Source of the DNA: Protula sp. h YS-2021
Lineage: Eukaryota; Annelida; Polychaeta; Sabellida; Serpulidae
Reading direction: 5' to 3'
DNA length: 64,000 bases
Assembly: GCA_949752745.1 (NCBI GenBank)
Contig: OX457029.1
Location: 10,269,511-10,333,510, forward strand
Both the position numbers and the translations under genes were made by a program. Below the pieces are notes generated by a model. That model was not told the origin of the DNA. It did no database searches and saw only the letters and a program-made list of their open reading frames with translations. Positions 11,261 through 22,129 of this stretch are shown one piece after another (within the stretch, counting starts at the first letter, position 1; each line of letters opens with the position of its first letter).

Positions 11261-13229
11261 ATGAGATTAGGGATTTAAATATATTTCTGAAATTTTCTGA
11301 CATCTATCAAATTTTGAAATATTTCACAGGTCGGGACCTGTGGAAATTGACTAAAATTTTAAGTTCCTCCAAAATGTATTCCTAGGCCTTAAACTTTAAT
11401 TACAATCACTCTAGTGACACCAACAATTACAGAAAAAACACTCAAATGCATTTCTGAAATTTTCTGACATTTATCCAACTTTAAAATATTTCACATGTCG
11501 GGACCTGTGAAAATTAACTGAAATTTTAAGTTCCTCCAAAATTTATTAGTAGGCCGTAAATTTTAATTACTAGCACTTTAATGACTCCAACAATTGTAGA
11601 AAAGGCATTCAAATGCATTTCTGAAATTTTCTGACATCTGTCAAATTTTCAAATAATACACATTTCAGGAACTGTGGAAACTGACTGAAATTTTACTTTC
11701 CTCCAAAATTTATTACTCGGCCGCAATTTTTAGTTACTACTACTCTAATGACTCCAGCAATTTTCGAAAAGGCAATCAAATGTATTTTTGAAATTTTCTG
11801 AGTTATCAATTTTTTAAATATTTCACAGGTCAGGACCTGTGAAAATTGACTGAAATTTTACGTTTCTCCAAAATTTATTCCTAGGCTGTAAGCTTTAATT
11901 ATAAGCACTCTAGTGTCTCCAGCAATTGCAAAAAAAGGCATTTAAATGCATTTCGAAAATTTTTTGATATTTATAAAATTTTGGAATATTTCACAGGTCG
12001 GAATCTGTAGAAATTGCCTGAAATTTTAAGTTTCTCCAAAATTTATTCCTAGGCTGTAATCTTTAATTACAAGCACTCTACTCACTCCAACAATTGTAGA
12101 AAAGGCACTCAAATGCATTTCTGAAATTTTATGACATTTATCAAATTTTGAAATATTCCACAGCTAGGAACCTGTGGAAATTAACTGAAATTTTAAGTTC
12201 CTCCAAAATTTATTCCAAGGCTGTAATATTTAATTTATAGCACTCTAATGACTCGAACAAATTTCGAAAAAGCATTCAAATGCTTTTCTAAAATTTTCCG
12301 ACATTTATCAAATTTTGAAATATTTCACAGGTCGGGACCTTTGGAAATTGACTGAGATTTTAAGTTCCTCCAAAATTTATTCCTGGCCCGTAATTTTTAA
12401 TTACTAGCACTCTAATGACTGCAACAATTTTTGAAAAGGCATTCAAATGCTTTTCTGAAATTTTTGGACATTCATCAAATTTTAAAATATTTCACAGGTC
12501 GCAATCTGTGGAAATTGACTGATATTTTAAGTTCCTCCAAAATTTATTCCTAGGCCGTAAGCTTTAATTACAATCACTCTAATGACACCAACAATTACAG
12601 AAAAAACACACAAATGCATTTCTGAAATTTTCTGACATTTATCAAACTTTAAACTATTTCACAGGTCGGGACCTGTGAAAATTGACTGAATTTTTAAGTT
12701 TCTCCAAAATTTATTAGTAGGCCGTAATTTTTAATTACTAGCACTTTAATGACTCCAACAATTGTAGAAAAGGCATTCAAATGCATTTCTGAAATTTTCT
12801 GACATCTATCAAATTTTCAAATATTACACATTTCAGGACCTGTGGAAATTGACTGAAATTTTACTTTCCTCCAAAATTTATTACTCGGCCGCAATTTTTA
12901 ATTACAAGTACTCTAATGACTCCAGCAATTTTCGAAAAGGCAATCAAATGCATTTTTGAAATTTTCTGACAGTATCAATTTTTTAAATATTTCACAGGTC
13001 AGGACCTCCAGAAATTGACTGAAATCTTAAGTTTCTCCAAAATTTATTCCTAGGCTGTAATCTTTAATTACAAGCACTCTACTCACTCCAACAATTGTAG
13101 GAAAAAAAATTCAAATGCATTTCTGAAATTTTATGACATTTATCAAATTTTGAAATATTTCACAGGTCGGGACCTGTGGAAATTGACTGAGATTTCGAGT
13201 ACCTCCAAAATTTATTCCTAGCCCATATC
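11261..13229 (-). repeat. Same satellite, orientation B, third block
   Basis: About twelve copies of the 165-bp unit in the orientation of 1861-3605. GTCGGGACCTGTG-type dyads lie near 11329, 11496, 11826, 11996, 12163, 12332, 12498, 12664, 12836, 12996 and 13167. Some neighbouring unit pairs are more alike than others: 11360-11860 resembles 12540-13010, including the shared variants ACACCAACAATTACAG and TTATTACTCGGCCGC. This points to duplication of multi-unit blocks. The array ends at the LINE tail near 13230. Confidence 0.93.
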
Positions 13230-13977
13230 AGGATGACTACATACAAGAACGAAGAAAGAGTACAACAAGATTTAGATTGATTGATTGGTTTAACAACAGC
13301 AACCCGTAAGGGTCATATTGTGTCGGTTCTGGTACAACGGGAAAAGTCAATTGCTACTAAGAACAACTAAAATAGACAAAACATGAAATGTATAAACTAA
13401 AATCCAACTAAATTCAATTTAAAACTTTCTGTACAAGTGTATTTCTTTAAGAAATGAATTTGCTTGGCATTACTTTTGTAAAAAGGTCTTGCAAACAATT
13501 CACACTGTAGTAGCGTGAACGAATGTTTTGACAATCTACACAGTTGAGTAGAATATGTTTTACAGTTAAACGTTCTGGACAACCAATGCATTCTGGAGGC
13601 GGATCGCCTCTCAAAAGATATGCATGGGTGATGTAAGTATTCCCGATTCGGGCTCTATGCATAGCCACGGAATCGCGTATATTGCCGAGAACCAGTGGCT
13701 TTTGGCCAACTATTGGTTGGATTTGAAAGAGTTTGTTATTTCTATGTTCGTTCCACTTTTGTTGCCAAAGGTTTTTCACATAACTTGAAATGTTGGGTTT
13801 GTAATCAGAGTATGGTATGAGAAGGTCAGATATATTGTAGCTTAACGCTTCGTTTGCTGCCTGATCTGCAGCTTCATTACCCGGAATGCCAACGTGGCTT
13901 GGCAAAGAAAAGTTAAAAAGAAATTTGTCCCCTGATATGCACGGAACAGTGGGTCTATTTTGTCCCCAAACCCACAC
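13230..13977 (-). pseudogene. LINE 3' end: RNase H domain and 3' UTR (fragment)
   Basis: Read on the minus strand, 13977-13447 gives about 176 residues. It has an RNase H tail block (SHVGIPGNEAADQAANEAL) that carries the last catalytic Asp. After it comes the C-terminal Cys-rich segment common in I/Jockey-type LINEs (a GDPPPECIGC block, then LTVKHILLNC). The 3' UTR (13446-13270) ends with a small ACCC-GTAA-GGGT stem-loop at about 13301-13312 and a TTGATT-type simple tail at about 13276-13290, both usual LINE 3' signals. Upstream RT and endonuclease parts are absent, so this is a 5'-truncated insertion that abuts the satellite. Confidence 0.82.
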
Positions 13978-14422
13978 TTTCAGGGAAGCAAGTTAGGTTC
14001 TGATACAAATCATGCAATTCGGGATACAGGTCACTTGCTACGAAGGATACAAATCATATACCATAAAGGAAGTGGGTCACACGCTTTGCAATACTTGCTG
14101 CATGTCTTGTTTTCTCGATCAAAATACGGTTAAATAAATCCCATACAGCCAAGTCTGACGCCAATTCAGACATACAGCGAGTGAATTATAGAAAATGCTG
14201 CATTGTTTAAACAAAAGAAAAGGTGCTAGACACCGGCTGTATGTTCGATATTGGTTTGCATGAGGCTGTATGAAAAATACACATACAAAATTATCTGCGT
14301 TACTTTTCTTGTAACAGTTTAGTTTCCGGATAGCCCTAAATAATGCCTTAAAGTTTTTATAGAACTCTTATGGCACTAAAATAATGTTTCTTTGTGAATG
14401 AAAGATATTTATCAGAACTTAC
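13978..14422. other. No gene seen; first copy of a tandem duplication
   Basis: No coding frame. The part from about 14285 is one copy of a duplicated intron-like sequence; its partner is at 14650-14805. Confidence 0.5.
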
Positions 14423-14805
14423 CAATGGCATCTAAAGCGGTTTCCGGATGTTCCTTTCTGAAGTGCTGCAACAAAGTAGACCATAGACTTACTTAAAGAG
14501 CCATTTAAAAAGGTCTGACCTTAAAAGTACTCCAATCGCCCGCACTCTGCCCATCCGCTCATCCCCCACTATCAACACCCCTACCCTAACACCCCACCCC
14601 CGTTATTTAACCGAAAAAGTCAGCTGCAAATTTACCTTAAAATAGACATAGACAATTATCTGCGTTACTTCTTTTCTTGTAACTGTTTATTTTCCAGAAA
14701 ACCCAAAGTAATCCCTTAAATATTCAAAAACAATTTTTATAGAACTCTTATCTCAATAAAATAATGTTTCTTTGACGTGAATGAAAGACATTTATTAGTA
14801 CTTAC
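14285..14805. repeat. Tandem duplication of an intron start
   Basis: Two diverged copies, about 14285-14422 and 14650-14805. They share ATTATCTGCGTTACTT, CTTGTAACTGTTTA-type, TTTTTATAGAACTCTTAT, AAAATAATGTTTCTTTG and GAATGAAAGA blocks. On the minus strand each begins exactly at a GTAAGT donor, so the unit is an exon end plus the start of an intron. The copies are spaced about 370 bp apart. Confidence 0.7.
14423..14465 (-). CDS. Candidate 43-bp exon (unnamed)
   Basis: On the minus strand this segment is preceded by an acceptor-like run ending TTGTTGCAG (14466-14474) and followed by GTAAGT at 14422. One frame reads HFRKEHPETALDAIG and stays open upstream for about eight codons. Its downstream flank is a diverged copy of the flank that follows the candidate exon at 14806-15055. 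Evidence is splice signals only. The phase does not join cleanly to the 15055-14806 exon if the reading above is right. Confidence 0.25.
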
Positions 14806-15055
14806 CCATGCCCTCTGAAGCGAACCCAATCCAAGTATGTCTTAAATCCATATGATGTATTTTGCCGCGTATTTTTCGGTATTCGATTTTCAGGGTTTCT
14901 TCCTGTTTACTTTCCCGAATAATGCTATATCTCTTATTCTGCGGTGGGGCACCGCTACTGTTGGATTCCAATTTAGATGGATAAAATAATGTTTGAGTTA
15001 GTATAAGTAGCAAATCCTCGTCGGAAATTGCACTATTAAAAATGCTGAAATCCAT
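14806..15055 (-). CDS. Candidate 5' exon, hypothetical protein
   Basis: ATG at 15055, 83 codons plus one base, ending at a good donor (G|GTAAGTAC at 14805). The product is acidic/hydrophobic at the N-terminus (an SDEDLLLIL block), then basic. I do not recognise the family. An in-frame TAA lies shortly upstream. AG acceptors just inside the frame allow an internal-exon reading instead. It could belong to the minus-strand gene further up (19673-30870), but the phases do not prove this. Confidence 0.35.
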
Positions 15056-15272
15056 ATCCCCTTTTTAACTTATTATTGAAAATGGGTTTAAATTCATAAC
15101 CCGACTTCACCAGAGTGAATGAGATCTTTCAAAACACGTGAGGTACTACTTTAAACAATGCAGACAATGCGTGCAAACCACTCCACGCCCCCTTCTTTCA
15201 CCCTGCCTAACTTTCTTTAAAGATGTCAAACAGGGTCGATCTCGAAAACAAAAGAGACAATGCAGCAATTTA

Positions 15273-15372
15273 GTTATTGAATGGCCACTCGACTGTAAGA
15301 AATATGCTGTACCCTCGTGAATCGCACTCGGGCACAGCATATTCCATACAGTACTCGTGACCATTCAATAAC
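15273..15372. repeat. Long imperfect hairpin
   Basis: The two ends (GTTATTGAATGG and CCATTCAATAAC) and inner blocks (ACTGTA, AATATGCTGT, CTCG) are reverse complements, giving arms of about 44 nt around a loop of fewer than 15 nt. It may be a foldback micro-element. No protein is implied. Confidence 0.75.
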
Positions 15373-15594
15373 CAACACGTACTGTGCGGGAGGCACGTAT
15401 GCTAAGGGTGGTCAGAGCATGTTATGCAACAGACAGGTCATGAATGAACTAAATGGAGGCAGGACCGTGCTATAAACGTTAAACCTAAAGTGTTGTGGGA
15501 CAGACAAGCATGTACGTGCGATAGACAATCGTGTACTGTAGAAGAAGCGCTTGTTGGAAGGTAGACAAATTTTGCGCATCTTGAGAGATGATAT

Positions 15595-15700
15595 CTGAAG
15601 TATGAATATGGAATAAGTAAATCAGTCTATTGGCTGCTCTATCAGCTTTCTCGTTACCTCCAATTCCTATACGGCTTGAAACCAGCAGAAGAGTACTTCT
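15595..15700 (-). pseudogene. Short LINE RNase H remnant
   Basis: On the minus strand, a frame reads IGIGGNEKADRAANRL. This is the same conserved RNase H tail block (G-I-x-G-N-E-x-A-D) as in the 13.4-kb LINE fragment, but clearly a different, older copy. Only about 35 codons are recognisable. Confidence 0.6.
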
Positions 15701-16155
15701 TTATCAGCCTTTATACGATGGTCGTCTGACTTATTCAAAGACTTGTATCTCTCAATACGTGCGTCTTAATACGGCGTTAATACTTCTCTAGATGATCAAC
15801 AGCAAATCGAAAATAATAAACACAAACAGAATGTGGTTTAGTCATAACGATTCTTAACATTGATCTACAAAATTTTTTTTCTTTAATACAGTAAACAGAT
15901 GTATGTGTTAAGCAGCTCTGTCAAATCAGTGATTTTGCAAAGAAACAGAAAATTTCAGTGACATTGTACTTATTGCTTCACACAATAAACGTTAATTCAC
16001 TGAAAATTTTAGTGAATTTATAAACTCAGTGGATTATAAATCCACTGAAATGAGTTTGACTTGATTGTTCAATTGCTCATTGTTTATTTTATGTAAAACT
16101 GTAAACCATAGTCAATGGGCGTCGTTGCTAGTGATTTGGGGCTTTTAGAAATTGC
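15701..16155. other. No gene seen
   Basis: AT-rich. Contains small complementary blocks (TTTCAGTGA/TCACTGAAA near 15953 and 15998; CAGTGGATT/AATCCACTG near 16028 and 16041) that look like decayed foldback sequence. Confidence 0.45.
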
Positions 16156-16411
16156 AATTGAAGGAGTCCGTGCATAAACTTGATAACTCCACTTATCGGG
16201 AAAATGCACTATTACCACCACGATATTTCTTGGCCTCTGTTCTATCACATATGTAAGTGTTACACCTCAAAAGCGACTAGAAGTGGGCATTTTTTAAGGA
16301 AAATGCAGTGGGAAAAACCTATGTTTGTTACTAAAATTGCAAACTTTAAAAGCGCTTTTCTTCACTGCTGATAAGTACAGTTATCAGGTTTATGCATGAA
16401 CCCCTTCAATT
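16156..16411. mobile_element. 256-bp MITE with about 42-bp TIRs
   Basis: The left end 16156-16198 (AATTGAAGGAGTCCGTGCAT, then AAACTTGATAACTCCACTTATC) matches the reverse complement of 16370-16411 with about five mismatches. The interior of about 170 bp has no useful frame. Both ends finish in AATT, so a 4-bp AATT target duplication or a longer TIR are both possible. Confidence 0.82.
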
Positions 16412-17379
16412 ATATTTTAAGTCTACAATCAATTCCAATTCTGTTATATATTGGTTGTGTTCTGACAATAGGAAATGACAACTGTAAGAACTCGTTTTGT
16501 TCAACGGCTGTTTGGACTTAATATTTAATGCGGATTCAGTGAAATACTCCGGACTGGGTACTAATTTGGTGTTTGTGAACGGCCATCGCAGTTAATACTT
16601 TTTCGCTCTCATATTCCATTTTAATCCCTGTCCAAATGAGTATTCTGGAATTTAATGGCATTAGATTTTTTCGTTAAGAATAAGAAATACACAGGTGTGT
16701 GTGATCCGACCGACAATATTTTCCAGCCAAGTTATAAAACTACATCAGACTTGAATATCATTTCATTCCAATGACTTTACAGTGCTACTGAATGAACCAC
16801 TGACTTTACAATGTTACTGAAATTTTCTGTGACTTGGTAAAGTAGTGATAGGACAGACTCCCTGTAACATATTCATATGCACAAGAAAGTTTCTCGCTTT
16901 CATCTCACTCATCCTCGCTACTCGGCAGTTCCCGCTCTTTCTTATACTGTTACTGCATATACTTCATAAACATATAAAAATGTCTCAATTAATGATAACA
17001 GTACTAATTCCGCACATTTTACCTTCATGAAAAGGGGAAGTCACATGTGTTGTGAGGCCTTGATATAAATGCTGTTTGATGCTGTGACTTTAAAACTTAA
17101 AATAGTTTATAGTTTACAAGCCTTAAAATTAAGCGATTAACAGGCGGTTACCTAGCAACAAGTGAAACACAATTTTTTTCATATAGAAATACGTGAAATG
17201 ACTTGCTTTATAACTTAACACTATAAGAGATGTCACAGCAATATGTGAAATATAAGTTGATTCACATAGCAATGTGTGAGAGATGAATGTATTCACAGAG
17301 AAAAATGCAAGACATGAAATTTCTCAAAAGCACTCAGTCGAACTTGTTTAGCACAATGCTATGTGAAACAAGAGTTTCC
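16412..17379. other. No gene seen
   Basis: AT-rich. Short frames only. The last 200 bp contains decayed TGTGAAAT/TTCACA-type units that lead into the 31-bp minisatellite. Confidence 0.5.
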
Positions 17380-17763
17380 ACAGCACTCTGTCAGACACGA
17401 GTTACTTCACACAACACTCTGTCAGACACGAGTTACTTCACACAACACTCTGTCAGACACGAGTTACTTCACACAACACTCTGTCAGACACGAGTTACTT
17501 CACACAGCACTCTGTCAGACACGAGTTACTTCACACAACACTCTGTCAGACACGAGTTACTTCACACAGCACTGTGTCAGACACGAGTTACTTCACACAA
17601 CACTCTGTCAGACACGAGTTACTTCACACAACACTCTGTCAGACACGAGTTACTTCACACAACACTCTGTCAGACACGAGTTACTTCACACAGCACTCTG
17701 TCAGAGACACGAGTTACTTCACACAACACTGTGTCAGACACGAGATACTTCACACAGCACTTG
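17380..17763 (+). repeat. 31-bp minisatellite, about 12 copies
   Basis: Near-perfect tandem copies of a unit made of ACTCTGTCAGACACGAG and TTACTTCACACAAC. Variants are few (AACAC versus AGCAC; CTCTG versus CTGTG). One copy near 17700 has a 2-bp insertion. Since 31 is not a multiple of 3 and the unit has no stop in any plus frame, all three frames stay open and shift through the same peptide set. That is a side effect, not a gene. There are no spacers, so this is not CRISPR. Confidence 0.95.
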
Positions 17764-18226
17764 GTTTGACAAAAGTTGTGATAAAACTGTCTTTTGCCTT
17801 TCGCAGCGTTTGCGAAATCCTGCACACAAAACATCAATAAACAGGCAGTCTGGAAAAAATGCGACCAGTGTAGTCACACATGGGATAGATACTTTTTTTC
17901 ATCGATTCTCAGCTGCGATTGGCTGACACTCCTAACTTTGTACAGATAGTGCCAACTGACTAGATTACAAACGAAAACCGGCTAATCGCATCGCGGTTAA
18001 TCCACAAACTGGTTAACTTAAGATTTTAAAATCGCCTTTATTGTTGGTAAGGATTAAACTAGATCGGACAACCGCAAACATCTTCATTCTTCTGTACGAT
18101 TTGTCCCCGCCAACCCGGCCAACGCTCCCGTTTTACGGTCAACAACTTTGCATTTCTTGGCATTTCCCATGCGAGGCCAGTTCTGGAAACATAGTGACAC
18201 GTAAATACCATATCTGAGTTACTAGA

Positions 18227-18228
<2 letters not shown>

Positions 18229-18288
<60 letters not shown>
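18229..18288. repeat. (AT)30 microsatellite
   Basis: Uninterrupted AT dinucleotide run. Confidence 0.98.
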
Positions 18289-18292
<4 letters not shown>

Positions 18293-19672
18293 GATGTTTT
18301 ATGATGTTCTCTGGAATTAATCATGTGTAGTTCAATGTTTACTTAAATTTAATTCATTTAGTCATCAAGTGAATTTTCAAAACAAAAGCACCTTAAAGCA
18401 CATGTGCAAAAAATCTTGAACTGTGTGCGCTGGAACACGAACGACTCCACATCACTTAGATAATGTCATATCCAAAGAACACGTCACTGGAGCGTACAAG
18501 CGACGGCGAAATAATACTGGGACAGACGCAGCGACATGTGAAAAGACACTGGTAAAGAGTCCAACCCTTAAGTCAAGCGTTACATCGGAAATAGCCGAAG
18601 TAACCACTTCGGAAATTGAATGTTTGAGACCTGCGTGTCGGGGGCGGTACCAGATGTGCTTTTGTAGCCACGCTTTTTCTTCGCTGCTTGACTTACTGCT
18701 GTTCTTTTATCTGTGGCAAAAAAAAAAAAACAATGAAGAAGAGAAAAAACAAACTGAGAAAGATCACATATTACTAAAAGTTATAAGGCACACATAAATT
18801 TGGTTAAATACTTTAAAATCAGACATGCCATATCACACAATAGTGTTCTCGGGAAACAATATGCTGAGATATCTACCGAAACAAGTGGAGAGATTTTGCC
18901 GAAGAAAGAGTGATAGTACTAATCCCCCCTCCCCTAGCCCTCATATCCTTTCCTCCCCCCCCCCCAACCCCGTCTACACAGATACACCTGATAGAATAGC
19001 TCCAGCTAGTTCCGTTGTTTTTCTTCCCCACCCCCCCCCCCCTACCCACTTCATGCTTGTCACACCTTCCCCACCCTTGGCTCCTATCTCAAGCACTTCG
19101 CCAAGCATTTTATACACTTTCAACTTTAATTTAATTTTAATGCACTCACCACTTTTTCTTCAAAATTTTCACAATAATATTGTTTAAAATGAAAATGGAC
19201 AATTGGCAAGAAAATAACACATACTATAATATATAAATAATACTAATAATTAACGTTATACATTTATTTAATATAAGTATACCTCAAAATATAGAATTTT
19301 CAATGCATTTAAACTCAAACTCGAAAGTATCTTATATATTTTAAACCACGAATCCCCCTCACCTTCCTCTGTTCTCTAAAAAATAGGCACTATTCAAAGC
19401 GCAGTGCGCAATCTGAAACCAAAACCATTCTATCTGCCGATGAGGAGAGAAAAGACCAGTGCAAACTACACTCCCCCCCCCCCTCTATATAGTAATAAAA
19501 CGACAGCGGGTGGATTGATTAGAGATAGCTTCCCCCAACCTGTAGAACTGTCTGTGCTATTTACCATTAACCAAACAAAACACTGTTTCCTTTGTGTATG
19601 TACTGTCAATCATGACATAAATACTTTTTATCGACCAAACCAACCTGTTGGTTTGTTGACACTTTTGTTTAC
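18289..19672. other. Region downstream of exon 5 of the unnamed minus-strand gene
   Basis: No further exon is certain. One weak candidate at about 18630-18712 (minus) has a T-run plus GCCACAG acceptor and a frame with an AAKKKRGYKSTSG block, but its phase does not fit exon 5. C-runs occur near 18954 and 19029. If exon 5 is read through its donor, it meets a stop at 19630-19628, with AATAAA on the minus strand near 19265. Confidence 0.4.
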
Positions 19673-19795
19673 AGGGAGGCTGTCACCGGCGATGCTGCAC
19701 AGCTGTTTTAGGATTTCGTTATGTTTCTTCCTTAACACTTGCAGCTCTAGTTTGGTTTGGTGAAGCACCCGAAGGACGTCCTTCTTTGCTCTTTC
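19673..19795 (-). CDS. Unnamed minus-strand gene, exon 5 (coiled coil)
   Basis: On the minus strand the acceptor is GGTTGCACAG|G (19796) and the donor CCT|GTAAAC (19672). The exon is 123 nt, phase 0 on both sides, giving 41 codons. The product starts ERAKKDVLRVLHQ and is a run of Leu/Val at heptad-like spacing with Lys/Glu/Gln between. It continues the RSDARQ end of exon 4 without a break in charge pattern, so a coiled coil spanning the junction is likely. An alternative is that the donor is not used and the frame ends 15 codons later at TAA 19630-19628, making this the last exon (protein about 263 aa). Confidence 0.68.
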
Positions 19796-20285
19796 CTGTG
19801 CAACCAGTCGTCAAGCGTACTATAATTTCTTAAAATTGAAATATCATTCACTCAAAATCTCATTCACACGTAATTAAATGAGGTTGCCTGTGGACTGATG
19901 AAATTGATGGTTATGAAAATTATGCTGAAAGTATATTTCAAACGCTTTTCTTAACAGATTGCTATAAACAGGTGTGAAATATTTAATATCTTAAAAATCA
20001 TTTAGAAAAACACCGTTTAATCTTTTACATGATTAAAAAAAATATTTACAAAATCACGACTCTACTTTTACATTATTCATTTAACGGTGGCAACTCTTGA
20101 AGAAATTCGCTTGATTTTAACTTGATTCACAACAATACAATGTTACCTCGCCCCCCCCCCCCCCCCATTCCTCCCCCATTCCCACTTACACGCCCGGCCT
20201 CCATAAAATCACTACACATGCCCCCATAATTTGTTCCTGCCTCTGTTAGTAATCTCATATTAAATTGTCCTACAAGAGGGTACAT

Positions 20286-20490
20286 GAAGAGAACAGCCAC
20301 ACCTCTGGCTTCAGCGGCTGAAAATTAGGTCAACAGACACTAAACACCAATAACCACTGCACAACAGTTCAACAGACACTGAACACCAATTTCAACAGAT
20401 ATTGAACAACACTTGAACAGCAGCTGAACAGCAGTTCAACTAGATTTTCTATCAACTCAACAACAATTCAACAGCACCAGAACAATATTG
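20286..20490. repeat. CAACAG/TTCAACAG-type low-complexity repeat
   Basis: Irregular repeats of TTCAACAG, CACTGAACA and CAGCTGAACAG over about 200 bp. No coding potential seen. Confidence 0.7.
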
Positions 20491-20974
20491 TCCTTGACAA
20501 TGAAATGTTTTGCAATCGATTTAGAAGTTCCTGAGAAAAAAAATAGCAGCAAATAGGGAAAAAGTAAATGGTGCATCTAATATAAGTGGGATTAAAAATA
20601 GAAATACATTTGCGTAGACTGTGTGCTTTTTTTCACCATGAACGTGTGTCTGTTTGCAGTGGCACTGCCCATTCTGTGTCGAATACTTAGAATATTTGAG
20701 AAAGCAAAGTCTACACTCTCTAAACAGCCGATAACTTAAATTATTCTATCATTTCTGGTCAACATTTAGCAGACATTGGCTTATTTTTAGTTAATATTAA
20801 GTACTATTAACCAGTTAGAAAATTCTGATTAAAAAATACGCCAATATGTGCTGGTGGTATGTGCACGTAAAGATGCTTGACACGTCACGGGATACACTAG
20901 CGCGCTAAATCTGAGGTCCTGTAACGGTTCTTACGTCAAAAACGACATCTTAGCGGCTAGCAACGGACACTCAC

Positions 20975-21070
20975 TTGTCTGGCGTCACTCCTGACCTTTG
21001 ACCTCTGTGGAGAATCTGGTGACAGCTGGAGATCAAAGACACTTCCCATTACGTCATCGCTGAGTGCATC
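20975..21070 (-). CDS. Unnamed minus-strand gene, exon 4
   Basis: Minus-strand acceptor TTGGTGTTTTAAG|G (21071) and donor CAA|GTGAGTG (20974). The exon is exactly 96 nt (32 codons), phase 0 on both sides, matching the phase-0 end of exon 3 and the phase-0 start of exon 5. The product is acidic then basic (DALSDDVMGSVFDLQLSP ... RSDARQ), with two Ser-Pro sites. It is too short to show as a long frame and was found from its splice signals. Its codons include TGACCTTTGACCT on the plus strand, which has the form of a DR1 nuclear-receptor site; this may be chance. Confidence 0.72.
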
Positions 21071-21423
21071 CTTAAAACACCAACAAAATATCAGGGATCA
21101 ACAATAAGGGCTTTCTCAACGCCCGGGACAACTAAAAATCTCGCCTGAATGAGTGGAATGTAATCTTAATTGTCTGAACCTGGAAAGTAGTCTCTCCACG
21201 AAATTTTTATACACCACTCATTTTCAAGATTTTAGTACCGATAATTACTACTTATCATGAAGGTAAAGGTCTTAGCAACCAAATCAATTCCTCACTTTTT
21301 CACTTCATTTTTTTCTTCTTTTTTATTTATTTTTTTTTTTTCGAGCCTTTTCAAATATTTGTGTGTGGGCGAAATTATTGAGATAGAAGTCAATTAAAGC
21401 AAAACGATTTGCAGGGTTGCCAC

Positions 21424-21552
21424 GGGGAGTTGGACAAAAAAAGCACAAAAAAGTACACTGAAAGCGTAAAAAAAAGTACAAAAAAGTACGTTCGGTAAAA
21501 AAGTAAAAAAAAAAAAAAAATACAAAAAAAGTACCAAAAAAAGTACAAAGAA
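21424..21552 (+). repeat. AAAAAAGTAC array, left end of the composite element
   Basis: Repeated AAAAAAGTAC/AAAAAAGCAC/AAAGTACC words with a long A-run near 21510. A related array is at 25790-25890. The short Phe-rich frames on the minus strand here come from the A-run. Confidence 0.85.
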
Positions 21553-21599
21553 CATACGCATCGGAGATGCAGAGCCCTCAGTCAATAGCGGTTACATCA

Positions 21600-21945
21600 C
21601 TGTGGTACAGTTCACTCTTGTGATATACCGCCCGGACAAAAACAATATACAAGGTGCAAAGGATGGGGCGACGGACGGGTCCTTGCGCATCTACACTATA
21701 CATATACTTTCTTCATGTAAGGCTTGGAGAAGATCCGACGAATAGTTTTTGAGCGCCTGAACAAGAAAAAGTTTATAGAGTGCAACGGACGGACTGACAT
21801 GGGACAAATTGAATCTCCGCTGCACATCTACACTAAATATACTTTTCTTCAAGGTTTGGTGAAGCTCCAATGAATAGTTTTCGAGATATCATCCGGACAA
21901 AAAAAGTTTACGGGCAGACGGACGGACAGACAAACGAGAGGTATC
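21600..21945 (+). repeat. About 125-bp repeat with GACGGACGGAC motif
   Basis: Two to three diverged copies of a unit containing CCGGACAAAAA, CAACGGACGGAC, GCACATCTACACT, TATACTTTTCTTCA, AAGGTTTGGTGAAGCTCC and AATAGTTTTCGAG. It ends in GGCAGACGGACGGACAGAC at about 21914. Confidence 0.75.
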
Positions 21946-22129
21946 TTATGTGGTGGTTGCATTATGTGGTAGCATTTGATATGCCTGAAATGAGTTTAAG
22001 TGGTTGGTCACGGACTAGATTATTTGAGAATAAACAAGCATGTCCAATGACATGACCCAGCCAAGTTGCCAAACAAGGAAAAGAGAAAAACTCTGAAACG
22101 AATCTGTTACGCCAAAAAATGAAGTATGT

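Noticed and set aside
16913..16965. Possible small minus-strand exon reading YKKERELPSSED
   Set aside because: Phase would fit exon 5, but the acceptor is weak and the segment is 38 nt. Too easy to find by chance.
17287..17926. 160-187-codon frames
   Set aside because: Products of the 31-bp minisatellite, open in every frame.
18629..18712. Possible further exon of the unnamed minus-strand gene (AAKKKRGYKSTSG block)
   Set aside because: Good T-rich acceptor, but only a weak donor (GTCTCA), and the phase does not match exon 5's phase-0 end. Kept only as a note.
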